64,000 nucleotides of DNA from Sulfitobacter sp. DFL-14. GTDB lineage: Bacteria > Pseudomonadota > Alphaproteobacteria > Rhodobacterales > Rhodobacteraceae. A model generated the notes under the pieces. That model had not been told where the DNA came from, searched no databases, and saw only the letters and a list, made by a program, of their open reading frames with translations. The DNA is taken from contig NZ_QBFD01000001.1 of NCBI RefSeq assembly GCF_003335585.1, positions 40,508 through 104,507 on the forward strand, read 5' to 3'. This document shows positions 9,391 to 18,151 of this stretch, in pieces (position 1 is the first letter of the stretch; each line of letters opens with the position of its first letter). A program made the translations under genes and the position numbers.

Positions 9391-9882
9391 GTGAAAGAGT
9401 TGAAGATCAAGCAACTCCCGATTTCGCTCTATGGTGCGCGAAAGGATGAGATGCGGACCCAGTTCGCGGCGCTTTGTTATCGCATCCGGCGTGGCAAGGT
9501 GCAGGTTTTGCTGGTCACGTCGCGCGGCTCAAAGCGCTGGATCGTGCCGAAAGGCTGGCCCATGGATGCAAAGACACCTGCCGCCTCTGCCCTGCAGGAA
9601 GCCTGGGAGGAAGCGGGGGTTACCGGCCGGGCCGATGACCGCTGCCTGGGCGTCTTTACCTATGCCAAGGAGGTCGGACAGATCAGCGATGTGCCCTGCC
9701 TTGCCATGCTCTTTCCGGTCGCTGTCAAATCGCTGTCCAAGCAGTTTCCCGAAAGCGACCAGCGCCGCCGCACCTGGGTCTCGCGCAAGAAGGCGGCGCG
9801 CATGGTATCGGAGCCGGAACTGGCCCGGCTGATTCTGGATTTCGACCCCCGCCTGGTGTCGGGGTCCAAAGAAGTTTCTTGA
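9391..9882 (+). CDS. Nudix hydrolase
   Basis: 163-aa pyrophosphohydrolase of the type related to diphosphoinositol-polyphosphate or Ap4A hydrolases. The Nudix box starts at Gly55 (GWPMDAK) and continues QEAWEEAGV at 69-77. The EAWEEAG metal-binding core is intact. The first Glu of the consensus is replaced by Lys61, and the usual Arg before the core Glu is Gln69. The proposed start is GTG at 9391 preceded by GGATCC; ATG at 9451 would remove the basic leader. The substrate cannot be assigned. Confidence 0.82.
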   Translation: MKELKIKQLPISLYGARKDEMRTQFAALCYRIRRGKVQVLLVTSRGSKRWIVPKGWPMDAKTPAASALQEAWEEAGVTGRADDRCLGVFTYAKEVGQISDVPCLAMLFPVAVKSLSKQFPESDQRRRTWVSRKKAARMVSEPELARLILDFDPRLVSGSKEVS

Positions 9883-9942
9883 CGCGCCTGTGGCGCGCAC
9901 CCATCTCAATAGAAACAGGATTTCAGGAGACGACCTGCGGCC

Positions 9943-10398
9943 ATGATCAGCTACACCCTCAAATGCAAGGCGGGCCACAGCTTTGACAGCTGGTTCCAGT
10001 CGGCTGCGGCATTCGAAAAGCTGGTGGCAGCACGTCAGGTGACCTGCGTGGAATGCGGATCGCACGAGGTGACCAAGGCGGTGATGGCGCCGCGCCTGTC
10101 GAAAGGGCCGCAAACATCTGAAACCGACCAACAGGCGCCGGAGGCGGATGACACGCCGATGCTGAGCGTGCCGAGCACCGAAGTGCAGCAGGCGCTGGCG
10201 GAACTGCGCCGCAAGGTGGAAGCAAATTCGGACTATGTCGGGGAGCGGTTCACCCAGGAGGCGCGGGCAATGCATCTGGGTGAAAAGCCGACACGTTCGA
10301 TCTATGGGGAGGCGCGGCTGGATCAGGCCCGCAGCCTGATTGAAGACGGTGTGCCGCTGATGCCACTGCCGTTCCGACCGAAACAGAAACTCAGCTGA
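9943..10398 (+). CDS. DUF1178 family protein
   Basis: 151-aa protein with the DUF1178 opening MISYTLKCKAGHSFDSWFQSA and a CxxC at VTCVECGS (about 34-41), which suggests a zinc ribbon. The C-terminal half is a charged helical region with conserved NSDYVGERFTQEARAMHLGE. The family is common in alphaproteobacteria and has no assigned function. It sits 60 bases after the Nudix gene and 10 bases before the SDR gene, so a three-gene operon is likely. Confidence 0.88.
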   Translation: MISYTLKCKAGHSFDSWFQSAAAFEKLVAARQVTCVECGSHEVTKAVMAPRLSKGPQTSETDQQAPEADDTPMLSVPSTEVQQALAELRRKVEANSDYVGERFTQEARAMHLGEKPTRSIYGEARLDQARSLIEDGVPLMPLPFRPKQKLS

Positions 10399-10408
10399 GA
10401 GGCCGCTC

Positions 10409-11053
10409 GTGACAATTCTGATTACCGGTGCCACCCGGGGCATCGGCGCAGGCCTTGCCGCGCATTACCGGGCAGAGGGTAAAGAGGTGATCGGCACCGG
10501 CCGGTCGGTCACGGCGCAGATCCAGCTGGATGTCACCCGCCCGCAAAGCCATGTGGCCATGGCGCAGGCCCTGGGCGAGACGGCGATCGACCTGCTGGTC
10601 TGCAATGCGGGTGTCTATCTGGACAAGGGGGCCGATCTGGATACCGGCTATGGTGCCGATCTCTGGGCGCAGAGCTTTGCCACCAATGTGACCGGTGTCT
10701 TTCTGACGGTTCAGGCGCTGTTGCCGCACCTGCGCCGGGCGGAGGGGGCGAAACTGGCGATCATCGCCTCGCAGATGGGCTCCACCACCCGCGCGCCGGG
10801 GGGCAGCTATATCTACCGCGCCTCCAAGGCGGCGGCGCTGAACCTGGGGCGCAACCTGGCAACGGATCTTGCGCGAGAGGGGATTGCGGTGGGCATCTAT
10901 CATCCCGGCTGGGTGCAGACCGACATGGGCGGTGCGGCAGCCGAGATTACCACGCAGGACGCGGTGCGCGGGCTGGCCGCGCGTTTTGCCGCGCTCAGCC
11001 TTGAGACAACCGGATGTTTCGAGACATGGGACGGCCGCGCGCACGCCTTCTGA
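10409..11053 (+). CDS. short-chain dehydrogenase/reductase
   Basis: 214-aa SDR oxidoreductase. It shows the dinucleotide-binding TGATRGIG (about 6-13), the structural CNAG motif (about 66-69) and a YxxxK catalytic pair in YRASKAAALNL (about 136-146). The GTG start at 10409 follows GAGAGGCC. It is co-directional with DUF1178. The physiological substrate is unknown. Confidence 0.88.
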   Translation: MTILITGATRGIGAGLAAHYRAEGKEVIGTGRSVTAQIQLDVTRPQSHVAMAQALGETAIDLLVCNAGVYLDKGADLDTGYGADLWAQSFATNVTGVFLTVQALLPHLRRAEGAKLAIIASQMGSTTRAPGGSYIYRASKAAALNLGRNLATDLAREGIAVGIYHPGWVQTDMGGAAAEITTQDAVRGLAARFAALSLETTGCFETWDGRAHAF

Positions 11054-11064
11054 TGGGAAAATGA

Positions 11065-11128
11065 GCGGCTGCGCCGCATTCGATTCATGAATTTGGGTTC
11101 CCCAAATTGCTGCGAGGCGCTGCCTCGC
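11065..11128. repeat. three tandem perfect hairpins upstream of lysC
   Basis: Three consecutive short-loop palindromes: GCGGC-TGC-GCCGC (11065-11077), AATTTGGG-TTC-CCCAAATT (11090-11108) and GCGAGGC-GCT-GCCTCGC (11112-11128). They lie between the SDR stop and lysC and could act as terminator/REP-like structures. They are followed by GCATTTTTGGAACAATGAAAG at 11137-11157, a motif that recurs near 42840. Confidence 0.6.
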
Positions 11129-11194
11129 GCTCCGGTGCATTTTTGGAACAATGAAAGGGGCGCAGGCTTGCAGTGGGCTGCGCTTGCGCGTAAA

Positions 11195-11218
11195 CCCCGC
11201 CGGGATTGAAAGGCGGGG
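11195..11218 (+). promoter_or_regulatory. hairpin covering the lysC ribosome binding site
   Basis: CCCCGCC (11195-11201) can pair perfectly with GGCGGGG (11212-11218) around a 10-nt loop. The right arm is the only Shine-Dalgarno-like sequence before the lysC ATG at 11224. In this fold the ribosome site is hidden. Whether it is regulated is inference. Confidence 0.45.
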
Positions 11219-11223
11219 GTGAT

Positions 11224-12462
11224 ATGCCTGTTTTGGTGATGAAATTCGGCGGTACGTCGGTGGCGACCCTCGACCGGATCAGACGCGCGGCCAAGCGTGT
11301 GGGCGTGGAAGTGGCCAAGGGCTATGATGTGATCGTCATCGTATCGGCCATGTCGGGCAAGACCAACGAGCTGGTCGGCTGGGTGAACGAGACCTCGCCG
11401 CTTTATGATGCGCGTGAATATGATGCGGTTGTGTCCAGCGGCGAGAATGTCACCGCAGGTCTGATGGCGCTGACCCTGCAGGAGATGGATGTGCCGGCGC
11501 GGTCCTGGCAGGGCTGGCAGGTGCCGGTGCGCACCACCTCGGCCCATTCCGCCGCGCGGATCGAGGAGATCCCGTCTGCGAATATCCGCGCCAAGTTTGC
11601 CGAAGGCATGAAGGTCGCCGTGGTGGCGGGTTTCCAGGGGGTCAGCCCGGAGGGCCGGATCACCACGCTGGGCCGGGGCGGCTCTGACACCACCGCCGTC
11701 GCATTTGCCGCCGCTTTTGAAGCGGAGCGCTGTGATATCTATACGGATGTTGACGGGGTCTATACCACTGATCCGCGGGTGTCCTCCAAGGCACGCAAGC
11801 TGGACCGCATCGCTTTCGAAGAGATGCTGGAACTGGCCAGTCTTGGGGCCAAAGTCCTGCAGACCCGGTCGGTGGAACTGGCCATGCGCTACAAGGTCAA
11901 GCTGCGGGTCCTGTCGAGTTTCGAGGAACAATCCGACGATGCGGGAACGCTCGTTTGCGATGAGGAGGAAATCATGGAAAGCAATGTGGTCGCAGGGGTC
12001 GCGTTTTCGCGCGATGAGGCAAAGATGACGATGGTCTCGGTCGCGGACCGTCCCGGCATCGCCGCCACGATCTTTACCGCGCTGAGCGATGCGGGGGTCA
12101 ACGTGGACATGATCGTGCAGAACATCGCGGAAGAGGGGCGCACGGATATGACATGGTCCTGCCCGGTGGATCAGGTCAAACGCGCCGAGCGCGCCATTGC
12201 CGGCGCCAAGGAAAGCGGCGTGATCAACTTCCAGGAACTGATCGCCGACGAGGATGTGGCGAAGGTATCTGTGGTGGGCATCGGCATGCGCAGCCACACC
12301 GGCGTTGCGGCCAAGATGTTCCAGGTGCTGCGCGACGAGGGGATCAACATCAAGGTGATCACCACCTCCGAGATCAAGATCTCGGTCCTGATCGACCGCA
12401 AGTACATGGAACTGGCGGTCCAGGCGCTGCATGATGCCTTTGAGCTGGACAAGGCGGCCTGA
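11224..12462 (+). CDS. lysC: aspartate kinase
   Basis: 412-aa enzyme that phosphorylates aspartate, the first step to lysine, threonine and methionine. The N-terminus VMKFGGTSVAT is the kinase phosphate-binding motif. GRGGSDTTA (about 147-155) and DVDGVYTTDPR (about 173-183) complete the amino-acid-kinase fold. The C-terminal 150 residues contain two ACT domains for feedback inhibition. The ATG at 11224 gives the standard N-terminus; a TTG six codons upstream lies inside the leader hairpin. It is followed by ptsP, a pairing common in alphaproteobacteria. Confidence 0.96.
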   Translation: MPVLVMKFGGTSVATLDRIRRAAKRVGVEVAKGYDVIVIVSAMSGKTNELVGWVNETSPLYDAREYDAVVSSGENVTAGLMALTLQEMDVPARSWQGWQVPVRTTSAHSAARIEEIPSANIRAKFAEGMKVAVVAGFQGVSPEGRITTLGRGGSDTTAVAFAAAFEAERCDIYTDVDGVYTTDPRVSSKARKLDRIAFEEMLELASLGAKVLQTRSVELAMRYKVKLRVLSSFEEQSDDAGTLVCDEEEIMESNVVAGVAFSRDEAKMTMVSVADRPGIAATIFTALSDAGVNVDMIVQNIAEEGRTDMTWSCPVDQVKRAERAIAGAKESGVINFQELIADEDVAKVSVVGIGMRSHTGVAAKMFQVLRDEGINIKVITTSEIKISVLIDRKYMELAVQALHDAFELDKAA

Positions 12463-12635
12463 GCCTTTGGGCATGTTCATCACGGCAGCCTGACCGCGTG
12501 CCGTGAAATTGGGCAGCCATGGCGCGCGCGCGGCTGTGACCGCGCCGTGGATACACGCTGAGGTGGACAGTCAGGCACTTTCCGTTTTCTGTGGACTATG
12601 CTCTAAGCCGGAAAAGCAAAGGGGGGCGTGTCAGC

Positions 12636-14882
12636 ATGGCAGAGCGTTTTGAAAGCGAAAGCCGCAAGCTGCTGGGGCGTCTGCGCGATGCCATGGCATC
12701 CGATGATGCGGGCCAGGCGCGTCTGAACAAGATCACCCATCTGATTGCGACCTCCATGGGCTGCGAAGTCTGTTCCATCTACTTGTTCCGGGATGAGGAA
12801 ACCCTTGAGCTTTGCGCGACAGAGGGGCTCAAGGCGGAAGCGGTGCATGAGACCCGGATGCGGATGGGCGAGGGGCTTGTCGGCCGTGTGGCCAAGCGCA
12901 AGCAGGTGATCAACACGCCGGATGCGCCGCAAGCGCCGGGTTTCCGTTTCATGCCGGAAACGGGTGAGGAAATCTATTCCAGCTTCCTCGGCGTGCCGAT
13001 TCAGCGGCTGGGGGAGACCCTTGGCGTTCTGGTGGCGCAGTCCAAGCAGGCGCGGGAGTTTTCGGCCGACGAAGTCTATGCGCTGGAAGTGGTTGCCATG
13101 GTGCTGGCCGAGATGACCGAGCTTGGCGCATTTGTGGGCGAGGGGGCGGCAATGTCTGCCCGTCACTCCCAGCCGGTGCTGCTGCGCGGTACGGTGGGGC
13201 AGGAAGGCGTCGCCGAAGGCCATGTCTGGCTGCATGAACCGCGTGTGGTGGTCTCCAACCCGATCGCGGACGACCCGGTGCTGGAAGAACAACGCCTGAT
13301 CGATGCCGTGGACCAGCTGCGCATCGGTGTGGACCAGATGCTGGCCATGGCGGGGGGCGACAAGGATCAGACCCAGGTGCTGGAAGCCTACCGCATGTTT
13401 GCCAATTCCAAGGGCTGGATGCGGCGGATGTGCGAAGACATCCAGAGCGGGCTGTCCGCCGAAGCGGCGGTGGAAAAGGAACAATCGCTGGCGCGCTCCC
13501 GCATGGGGCAGGCCACGGATGGCTATCTGCGCGAGCGGCTGAGCGACCTGGATGACCTGTCCAACCGGCTGCTGCGCATCCTGACCGGGCAGGGCCATGA
13601 CACCGGGGCGGAATTGCCTGCGGACCCGATCCTGGTTGCGCGGAACATCGGCCCGGCGGAACTGCTGGAATATGGCCGCTCGCTGCGCGGGATCGTGCTG
13701 GAGAATGGCTCTGTCGGGTCGCATGCGGCGATCGTCGCGCGGGCGCTGGCGATTCCGCTGGTGGTGCATGCCGGCCGGATCACCAATGATGCGCTGAACG
13801 GCGATCACATCATGGTGGATGGCGAGCAGGGCGTCGTGCACCTGCGGCCCGATGAAAGCGTGGCTTCGGCGTTTCGCGACAAGATTGCGATGCAGGCGGC
13901 GGCGCAGGAAAGATATGCCTCGATCCTGGACCTGCCCGCGCAGGCGAAATGCGGTGCCGTGGTGTCGTTGCACATGAATGCGGGGCTTATGGCGGATCTG
14001 CCCTCGCTCACCTCTTCGGGGGCAGAGGGGGTGGGGCTGTTCCGCACCGAGCTGCAGTTTCTGGTGCGCAACCAGATGCCCAAGCGGATGGAACTTGCGG
14101 CCCTCTATTCACGGGTGCTGGACGCGGCTCATGGCAAGCGGGTGGTGTTCCGGACCCTCGATATCGGGTCGGACAAGGTGCTGCCCTATATGAAGCCCAA
14201 CGATGAGCCGAACCCGGCGCTGGGCTGGCGCGCGATCCGGGTCGGTCTGGACAAGCCGGGTGTGATGCGGATGCAGCTGCAGGCGCTGATCCGGGCGGCG
14301 AACGGGCGGCCTTTGACGGTGATGTTTCCCTTTGTCGCGCAGTTCGAGGAATTCCGTGCCGCCCGTGCCGAGATGGACAAGACATTGGCCCGCGAGGAAC
14401 GGCTGGGCCATGTGCTGCCCTCCAAGATCGAAGTGGGCGCCATGCTGGAAACCCCAAGCCTTGCCTTTGCGCCGAAGAAATTCTTTGAAGAGGTGGAGTT
14501 TCTGTCGATTGGCGGCAATGACCTCAAACAGTTCTTTTTTGCCGCTGACCGGGAGAACGAGCGCGTGCGCCGTCGTTATGACACGCTGAACCTGAGCTTT
14601 CTGAATTTCCTGGAAGGCATTGTCGAACGATGCCGGGAAACCGGGACAGATGTGTCATTCTGCGGCGAGGATGCGGGGCGGCCTGTAGAAGCGGTATGTT
14701 TCGCGGCCATCGGGCTGCGGTCGCTGTCCATGCGGCCAGCCTCCATCGGGCCGGTCAAGAGCCTGCTGCGGCGCTGCAATCTGGATGAGGTGCGTGCGAT
14801 CATCGAAAAGGCGCGCGATCAGGGGGACATGTCGGTGCGTCCGGCGGTGATGGAATATCTGCGCGCCCAGCATTCGGCGTGA
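12636..14882 (+). CDS. ptsP: phosphoenolpyruvate-protein phosphotransferase PtsP (EI-Ntr)
   Basis: 748-aa first enzyme of the nitrogen PTS, passing phosphate from PEP to NPr. It has an N-terminal GAF domain (about 1-160), then the swivelling phosphohistidine domain with the active-site His in GSVGSHAAIVAR (about 359-370). The C-terminal TIM-barrel PEP-binding domain follows (GVGLFRTEL, PFVAQFEEF, IGGNDLKQFFFAADR, SFCGEDAG). The start at 12636 (MAERFESES) is preferred over the in-frame ATG at 12591. Its partners are not in this window. Confidence 0.95.
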   Translation: MAERFESESRKLLGRLRDAMASDDAGQARLNKITHLIATSMGCEVCSIYLFRDEETLELCATEGLKAEAVHETRMRMGEGLVGRVAKRKQVINTPDAPQAPGFRFMPETGEEIYSSFLGVPIQRLGETLGVLVAQSKQAREFSADEVYALEVVAMVLAEMTELGAFVGEGAAMSARHSQPVLLRGTVGQEGVAEGHVWLHEPRVVVSNPIADDPVLEEQRLIDAVDQLRIGVDQMLAMAGGDKDQTQVLEAYRMFANSKGWMRRMCEDIQSGLSAEAAVEKEQSLARSRMGQATDGYLRERLSDLDDLSNRLLRILTGQGHDTGAELPADPILVARNIGPAELLEYGRSLRGIVLENGSVGSHAAIVARALAIPLVVHAGRITNDALNGDHIMVDGEQGVVHLRPDESVASAFRDKIAMQAAAQERYASILDLPAQAKCGAVVSLHMNAGLMADLPSLTSSGAEGVGLFRTELQFLVRNQMPKRMELAALYSRVLDAAHGKRVVFRTLDIGSDKVLPYMKPNDEPNPALGWRAIRVGLDKPGVMRMQLQALIRAANGRPLTVMFPFVAQFEEFRAARAEMDKTLAREERLGHVLPSKIEVGAMLETPSLAFAPKKFFEEVEFLSIGGNDLKQFFFAADRENERVRRRYDTLNLSFLNFLEGIVERCRETGTDVSFCGEDAGRPVEAVCFAAIGLRSLSMRPASIGPVKSLLRRCNLDEVRAIIEKARDQGDMSVRPAVMEYLRAQHSA

Positions 14883-15527
14883 TCAGATCTGCAACCTGAC
14901 GACATGGCCCGGGGCATGGGCAAGCCTGACCCGGGTGATCCGGCCCGCCTCGCTGAAGGTCTCGCGGTAGAGGACCAGGAGCGGCGTGGCCTCTTCGCAT
15001 TCCAGATGGCGGGCGTCGAATGCCGTCGCGCCCTCTGACATGTAGGACATGTTGCCGTGGTCGAAGGGGGCGTTCTGGACCAGCCATTCGTTCGCGGAAA
15101 GAATGGTGAAATCGGCAGAGCCCGCCGCAGGTAGATGGGTCAGGTCAATCTCGCGGTCTTCGATGCCATAGGGGGCGCCATCGGCCTGGTGCAGTGTCTG
15201 CAGGCTGAGCAGGGAGCCCGCAACTTTCCGCATTAGCAGGCGGTGGCCATAGGTTTTTCCCAATGCCTCGACCTCCTTGCGCAGGACCGCGACGGACATT
15301 TGCGCCCGTCTCAGCGGCGACAGCGCGACCCTGGTGCCGGCACGCCTGCGGCGTTCCAGCCAGCCGTCATCGGCCAGCGCCTGAAGCGCCCGGTTGACCG
15401 TGGCACGGGCGCAGCCGAATTCTCGGGCCAGGGCAACCTCACCGGGGATCAGCCCGCCGGGGGGCCATTCGCGGTTCTGGATGCGGCGCAGGACTTCGGC
15501 CTGTACCTCTTGCCAGCCGGTGCTCAC
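14883..15527 (-). CDS. hutC: histidine utilisation repressor HutC (GntR family)
   Basis: 214-aa transcription factor. It has an N-terminal GntR winged helix (about 5-70, EVALAREFGCARATVNRALQAL recognition region) and a C-terminal UTRA effector domain. HutC proteins repress hut genes and release DNA when bound to urocanate. The start overlaps the hutF stop by four bases (ATGA), so hutF and hutC are co-transcribed and probably autoregulated through the operator at 16917-16934. Confidence 0.93.
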   Translation of the reverse strand: MSTGWQEVQAEVLRRIQNREWPPGGLIPGEVALAREFGCARATVNRALQALADDGWLERRRRAGTRVALSPLRRAQMSVAVLRKEVEALGKTYGHRLLMRKVAGSLLSLQTLHQADGAPYGIEDREIDLTHLPAAGSADFTILSANEWLVQNAPFDHGNMSYMSEGATAFDARHLECEEATPLLVLYRETFSEAGRITRVRLAHAPGHVVRLQI

Positions 15528-16882
15528 ATCGCATCCTCAAGCCGCCGCAGGGTGGCGCGGTAGGCTGCGGTGATCGCATCGCGGGCGACATGGGTGCCGT
15601 CCCTGACCACATGGCGCCCGGCGGCCCAGACATCGCTGACGGCGGCGTCGGTGCCTGCGAAAATCCATGTGTCCAGAAGCTGATCGCCCCTGCGTCCGAT
15701 GAAATCCGTGGCGTCACCGCCAAGGGCCACAAGATCGGCCCAGTGCCCTGGCGCAATCCGGCCAGCATCGCGCCCGGCAGCCTGCGCCCCGCCCGCACAG
15801 GCCATGTCGTAAAGGACGCGCCCGGTGGACTGGTCCGGCGTTGCCAGGACCGCGCGGTTCTGCGTGACAAGGCGCTGCGAATATTCCAGCGTCCGCAGCT
15901 CCTCTTTCAATGAAATCAGTATGTTGCTGTCTGATCCGATGCCAAGGGTGCCGCCCGCGTCGGCCCATTCGACGGCGTTGAAGATACCATCCCCCAGTGA
16001 GCTTTCCGTGAGCGGGCAAAGCCCGGCGACAGCACCCGATTGCGCCAGGCCGCGGGTCTCGGTTCTGGTCATCTGGGTGCAGTGGATCAGGCACCAGCGC
16101 GGCCCGAGGTCGAGGTGATCAAGCGCCCAGGTCACCGGGCGCGCGCCATAGGCAGCCTTGACCTCCTCCACCTCGGCCTTCTGTTCGGCCAGGTGCATGT
16201 GCAGCGGCCCCTTGTACTGCTGCAGATGGCGCAGCGCATCGGGTGTCACGGCCCGCAGGGAATGCGGTGCCACACCCAGCCGCGCATCCTCGGCGAGCCC
16301 TGCCACCGCCTGTTCTGCACCCGCCATGATCTGCATGTAGCCATCCATGTCATTGCCGAACCGCACCTGACCGGGTGCCAGCGCCCGGCCATCGACACCG
16401 CCCTGCATGTACATCACCGGCAGCAGCGTCAGGCCGATTCCGGTCTGATCGGCGGCGGCGCAGATGCGTTGGGCCATCTCGGCGCGGGCATCATAGGGGC
16501 GGCCACCGGGCCGGTGATGCAGGTAATGAAATTCGGCCACGGCGGCGAAACCGGCCTCCAGCATCTCCATCTGCACCTGCGCGGTGATCGCCTGCACGTC
16601 GTCCGGTGTCAGCTTGTCGAGGAAGCGGAACATCAGCTGCCGCCAGGTCCAGAAACTGTCCGTCTTTTCCGCGCCGCGCTGCTCGGTCAGCCCTGCCATG
16701 GCGCGCTGGAAGGCGTGACTGTGCAGGTTTGTGGGGGCAGGCAACAGGATGTCGACGCTTGAGCGGGCCTCCTGCTGAACCCCGGTAACAAGGTCGGTGA
16801 TGCGCCCGCCCTCAAGATAGAGCGTCACATTGCTGGCCCAGCCATCGGGCAAAAGCGCCGTTTTCGCAAAGATGCTGTTCAT
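15524..16882 (-). CDS. hutF: formimidoylglutamate deiminase
   Basis: 452-aa amidohydrolase that converts N-formimino-L-glutamate to N-formyl-L-glutamate and ammonia. Its signatures are the metal-binding PTNLHSHAFQRAM loop (about 50-62), HLAEQ, the HCTQM segment and the GIGSDSN metal site. The ATG at 16882 is preceded by AGAGGG. The open frame extends about 96 codons further, into divergent hutI, which is not plausible coding. Together with hutG it defines the five-step Hut pathway. Confidence 0.95.
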   Translation of the reverse strand: MNSIFAKTALLPDGWASNVTLYLEGGRITDLVTGVQQEARSSVDILLPAPTNLHSHAFQRAMAGLTEQRGAEKTDSFWTWRQLMFRFLDKLTPDDVQAITAQVQMEMLEAGFAAVAEFHYLHHRPGGRPYDARAEMAQRICAAADQTGIGLTLLPVMYMQGGVDGRALAPGQVRFGNDMDGYMQIMAGAEQAVAGLAEDARLGVAPHSLRAVTPDALRHLQQYKGPLHMHLAEQKAEVEEVKAAYGARPVTWALDHLDLGPRWCLIHCTQMTRTETRGLAQSGAVAGLCPLTESSLGDGIFNAVEWADAGGTLGIGSDSNILISLKEELRTLEYSQRLVTQNRAVLATPDQSTGRVLYDMACAGGAQAAGRDAGRIAPGHWADLVALGGDATDFIGRRGDQLLDTWIFAGTDAAVSDVWAAGRHVVRDGTHVARDAITAAYRATLRRLEDAM

Positions 16883-16916
16883 GGTCTGCCCTCTTGACGA
16901 CTCGGGGTGGGGTATG

Positions 16917-16934
16917 AATATGTCTATACATATT
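16917..16934. promoter_or_regulatory. HutC operator in the hutF/hutI divergent promoter
   Basis: AATATGT-CTAT-ACATATT is an inverted repeat with 7-bp perfect arms. The core TGT-N4-ACA fits the type of palindrome bound by HutC repressors. It sits 35 bases upstream of the hutF start and 26 bases upstream of the hutI start, where one site could silence both operons. Confidence 0.75.
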
Positions 16935-16960
16935 GAACAACCATTCCGTGAGGTCAACCC

Positions 16961-18151
16961 ATGCAGCAGGTGCTCTGCAACGCGAGAATCGCAACAATGG
17001 ACGGGGCAGGCTATGGGCTGGTGGAGAATGGCGCGGTGGTGCTGGACGCTGGCCGGATTGCTTGGGTCGGGGCCGATCTGCCCGAAGCCTACGCCGATCT
17101 GCCCCGGCAGGATCTGCAGGGCAGGCTGGTGACACCCGGTCTGATCGACTGTCACACCCATATCGTACATGGTGGCAACCGCGCAGCGGAATTCGAGATG
17201 CGGCTGAAGGGGGCCAGCTATGCCGAAGTGGCACAGGCGGGTGGCGGCATCGTCTCCACCATGGCGGCAACACGCGCGGCGGGCCAGGACGCGCTGATCG
17301 CTTCGGCCCTGCCGCGTCTGGACAGTCTGATCGCCGAAGGGGCCTGCGTGGTCGAGGTCAAGTCAGGCTATGGGCTGGACCTGGAGACAGAGTTGACCAT
17401 GCTGCGCGCCGCCCGCGCCCTGGGCCGGCTGCGCCCGGTTCGGATCATCACCAGTTTCCTTGGCGCCCATGCGGTGCCGAAAGATTTCGACGCGGGGCCG
17501 GACGCCTATATCGACGAAGTCTGTATCCCCGCCCTGCGCGCCGCGCATGACGAAGGACTGGTGGACGCTGTTGACGGTTTTTGCGAGGGGATCGCCTTTG
17601 ACCCCGGTCAGATCGCCCGCGTCTTTGACGTGGCACGCCACCTCGGGTTGCCCGTGAAACTGCATGCAGAGCAGCTTTCCCACCTTGGCGGCGCGCGGAT
17701 GGCTGCCCGGTATGCTGCGCTGTCGGCGGATCACCTGGAATATGCCGATGCGGCGGATGCCCGCGCCATGGCAGAGGCAGGCACCGTGGCCGTCCTGCTG
17801 CCCGGTGCCTTTTACACCCTGCGAGAGCCGCAGGCCCCGCCTGTGGAAGCTTTCCGCGCCGCCGGAACCCGGATCGCCCTGGCCACCGACTGCAACCCCG
17901 GATCATCGCCGCTGACGTCATTGCTGTTGGCGATGAACATGGGCTGCACGCTGTTCGGCCTTACCCCGGAAGAGGCTCTGCGCGGGGTGACGGCGCATGC
18001 CGCCGCGGCGCTGGGCCTGACGGATTGCGGGCGCATCGCGGCGGGCCTGCGTGCGGACCTCTGCGTCTGGGATGTGCAGCATCCGGCGGAACTGGCCTAT
18101 CGCATCGGCTTCAACCCCCTGCATCAACGCTATTTCGGAGGTGTCTCATGA
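16961..18151 (+). CDS. hutI: imidazolonepropionase
   Basis: 396-aa amidohydrolase that opens imidazolone propionate to N-formimino-L-glutamate. It has the metal-binding [21 protein letters not shown] segment (about 61-81), the [13 protein letters not shown] loop (about 234-246) and the [12 protein letters not shown] motif (about 306-317) characteristic of HutI. It is the first gene of the plus-strand hut operon; the stop overlaps hutH by four bases. Confidence 0.96.
   Translation: MQQVLCNARIATMDGAGYGLVENGAVVLDAGRIAWVGADLPEAYADLPRQDLQGRLVTPGLIDCHTHIVHGGNRAAEFEMRLKGASYAEVAQAGGGIVSTMAATRAAGQDALIASALPRLDSLIAEGACVVEVKSGYGLDLETELTMLRAARALGRLRPVRIITSFLGAHAVPKDFDAGPDAYIDEVCIPALRAAHDEGLVDAVDGFCEGIAFDPGQIARVFDVARHLGLPVKLHAEQLSHLGGARMAARYAALSADHLEYADAADARAMAEAGTVAVLLPGAFYTLREPQAPPVEAFRAAGTRIALATDCNPGSSPLTSLLLAMNMGCTLFGLTPEEALRGVTAHAAAALGLTDCGRIAAGLRADLCVWDVQHPAELAYRIGFNPLHQRYFGGVS

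Noticed and set aside
15524..17170. Long form of hutF starting at 17170
   Set aside because: The additional 96 codons run antisense through hutI and the operator; the ATG at 16882 has a good ribosome site and gives the family N-terminus.
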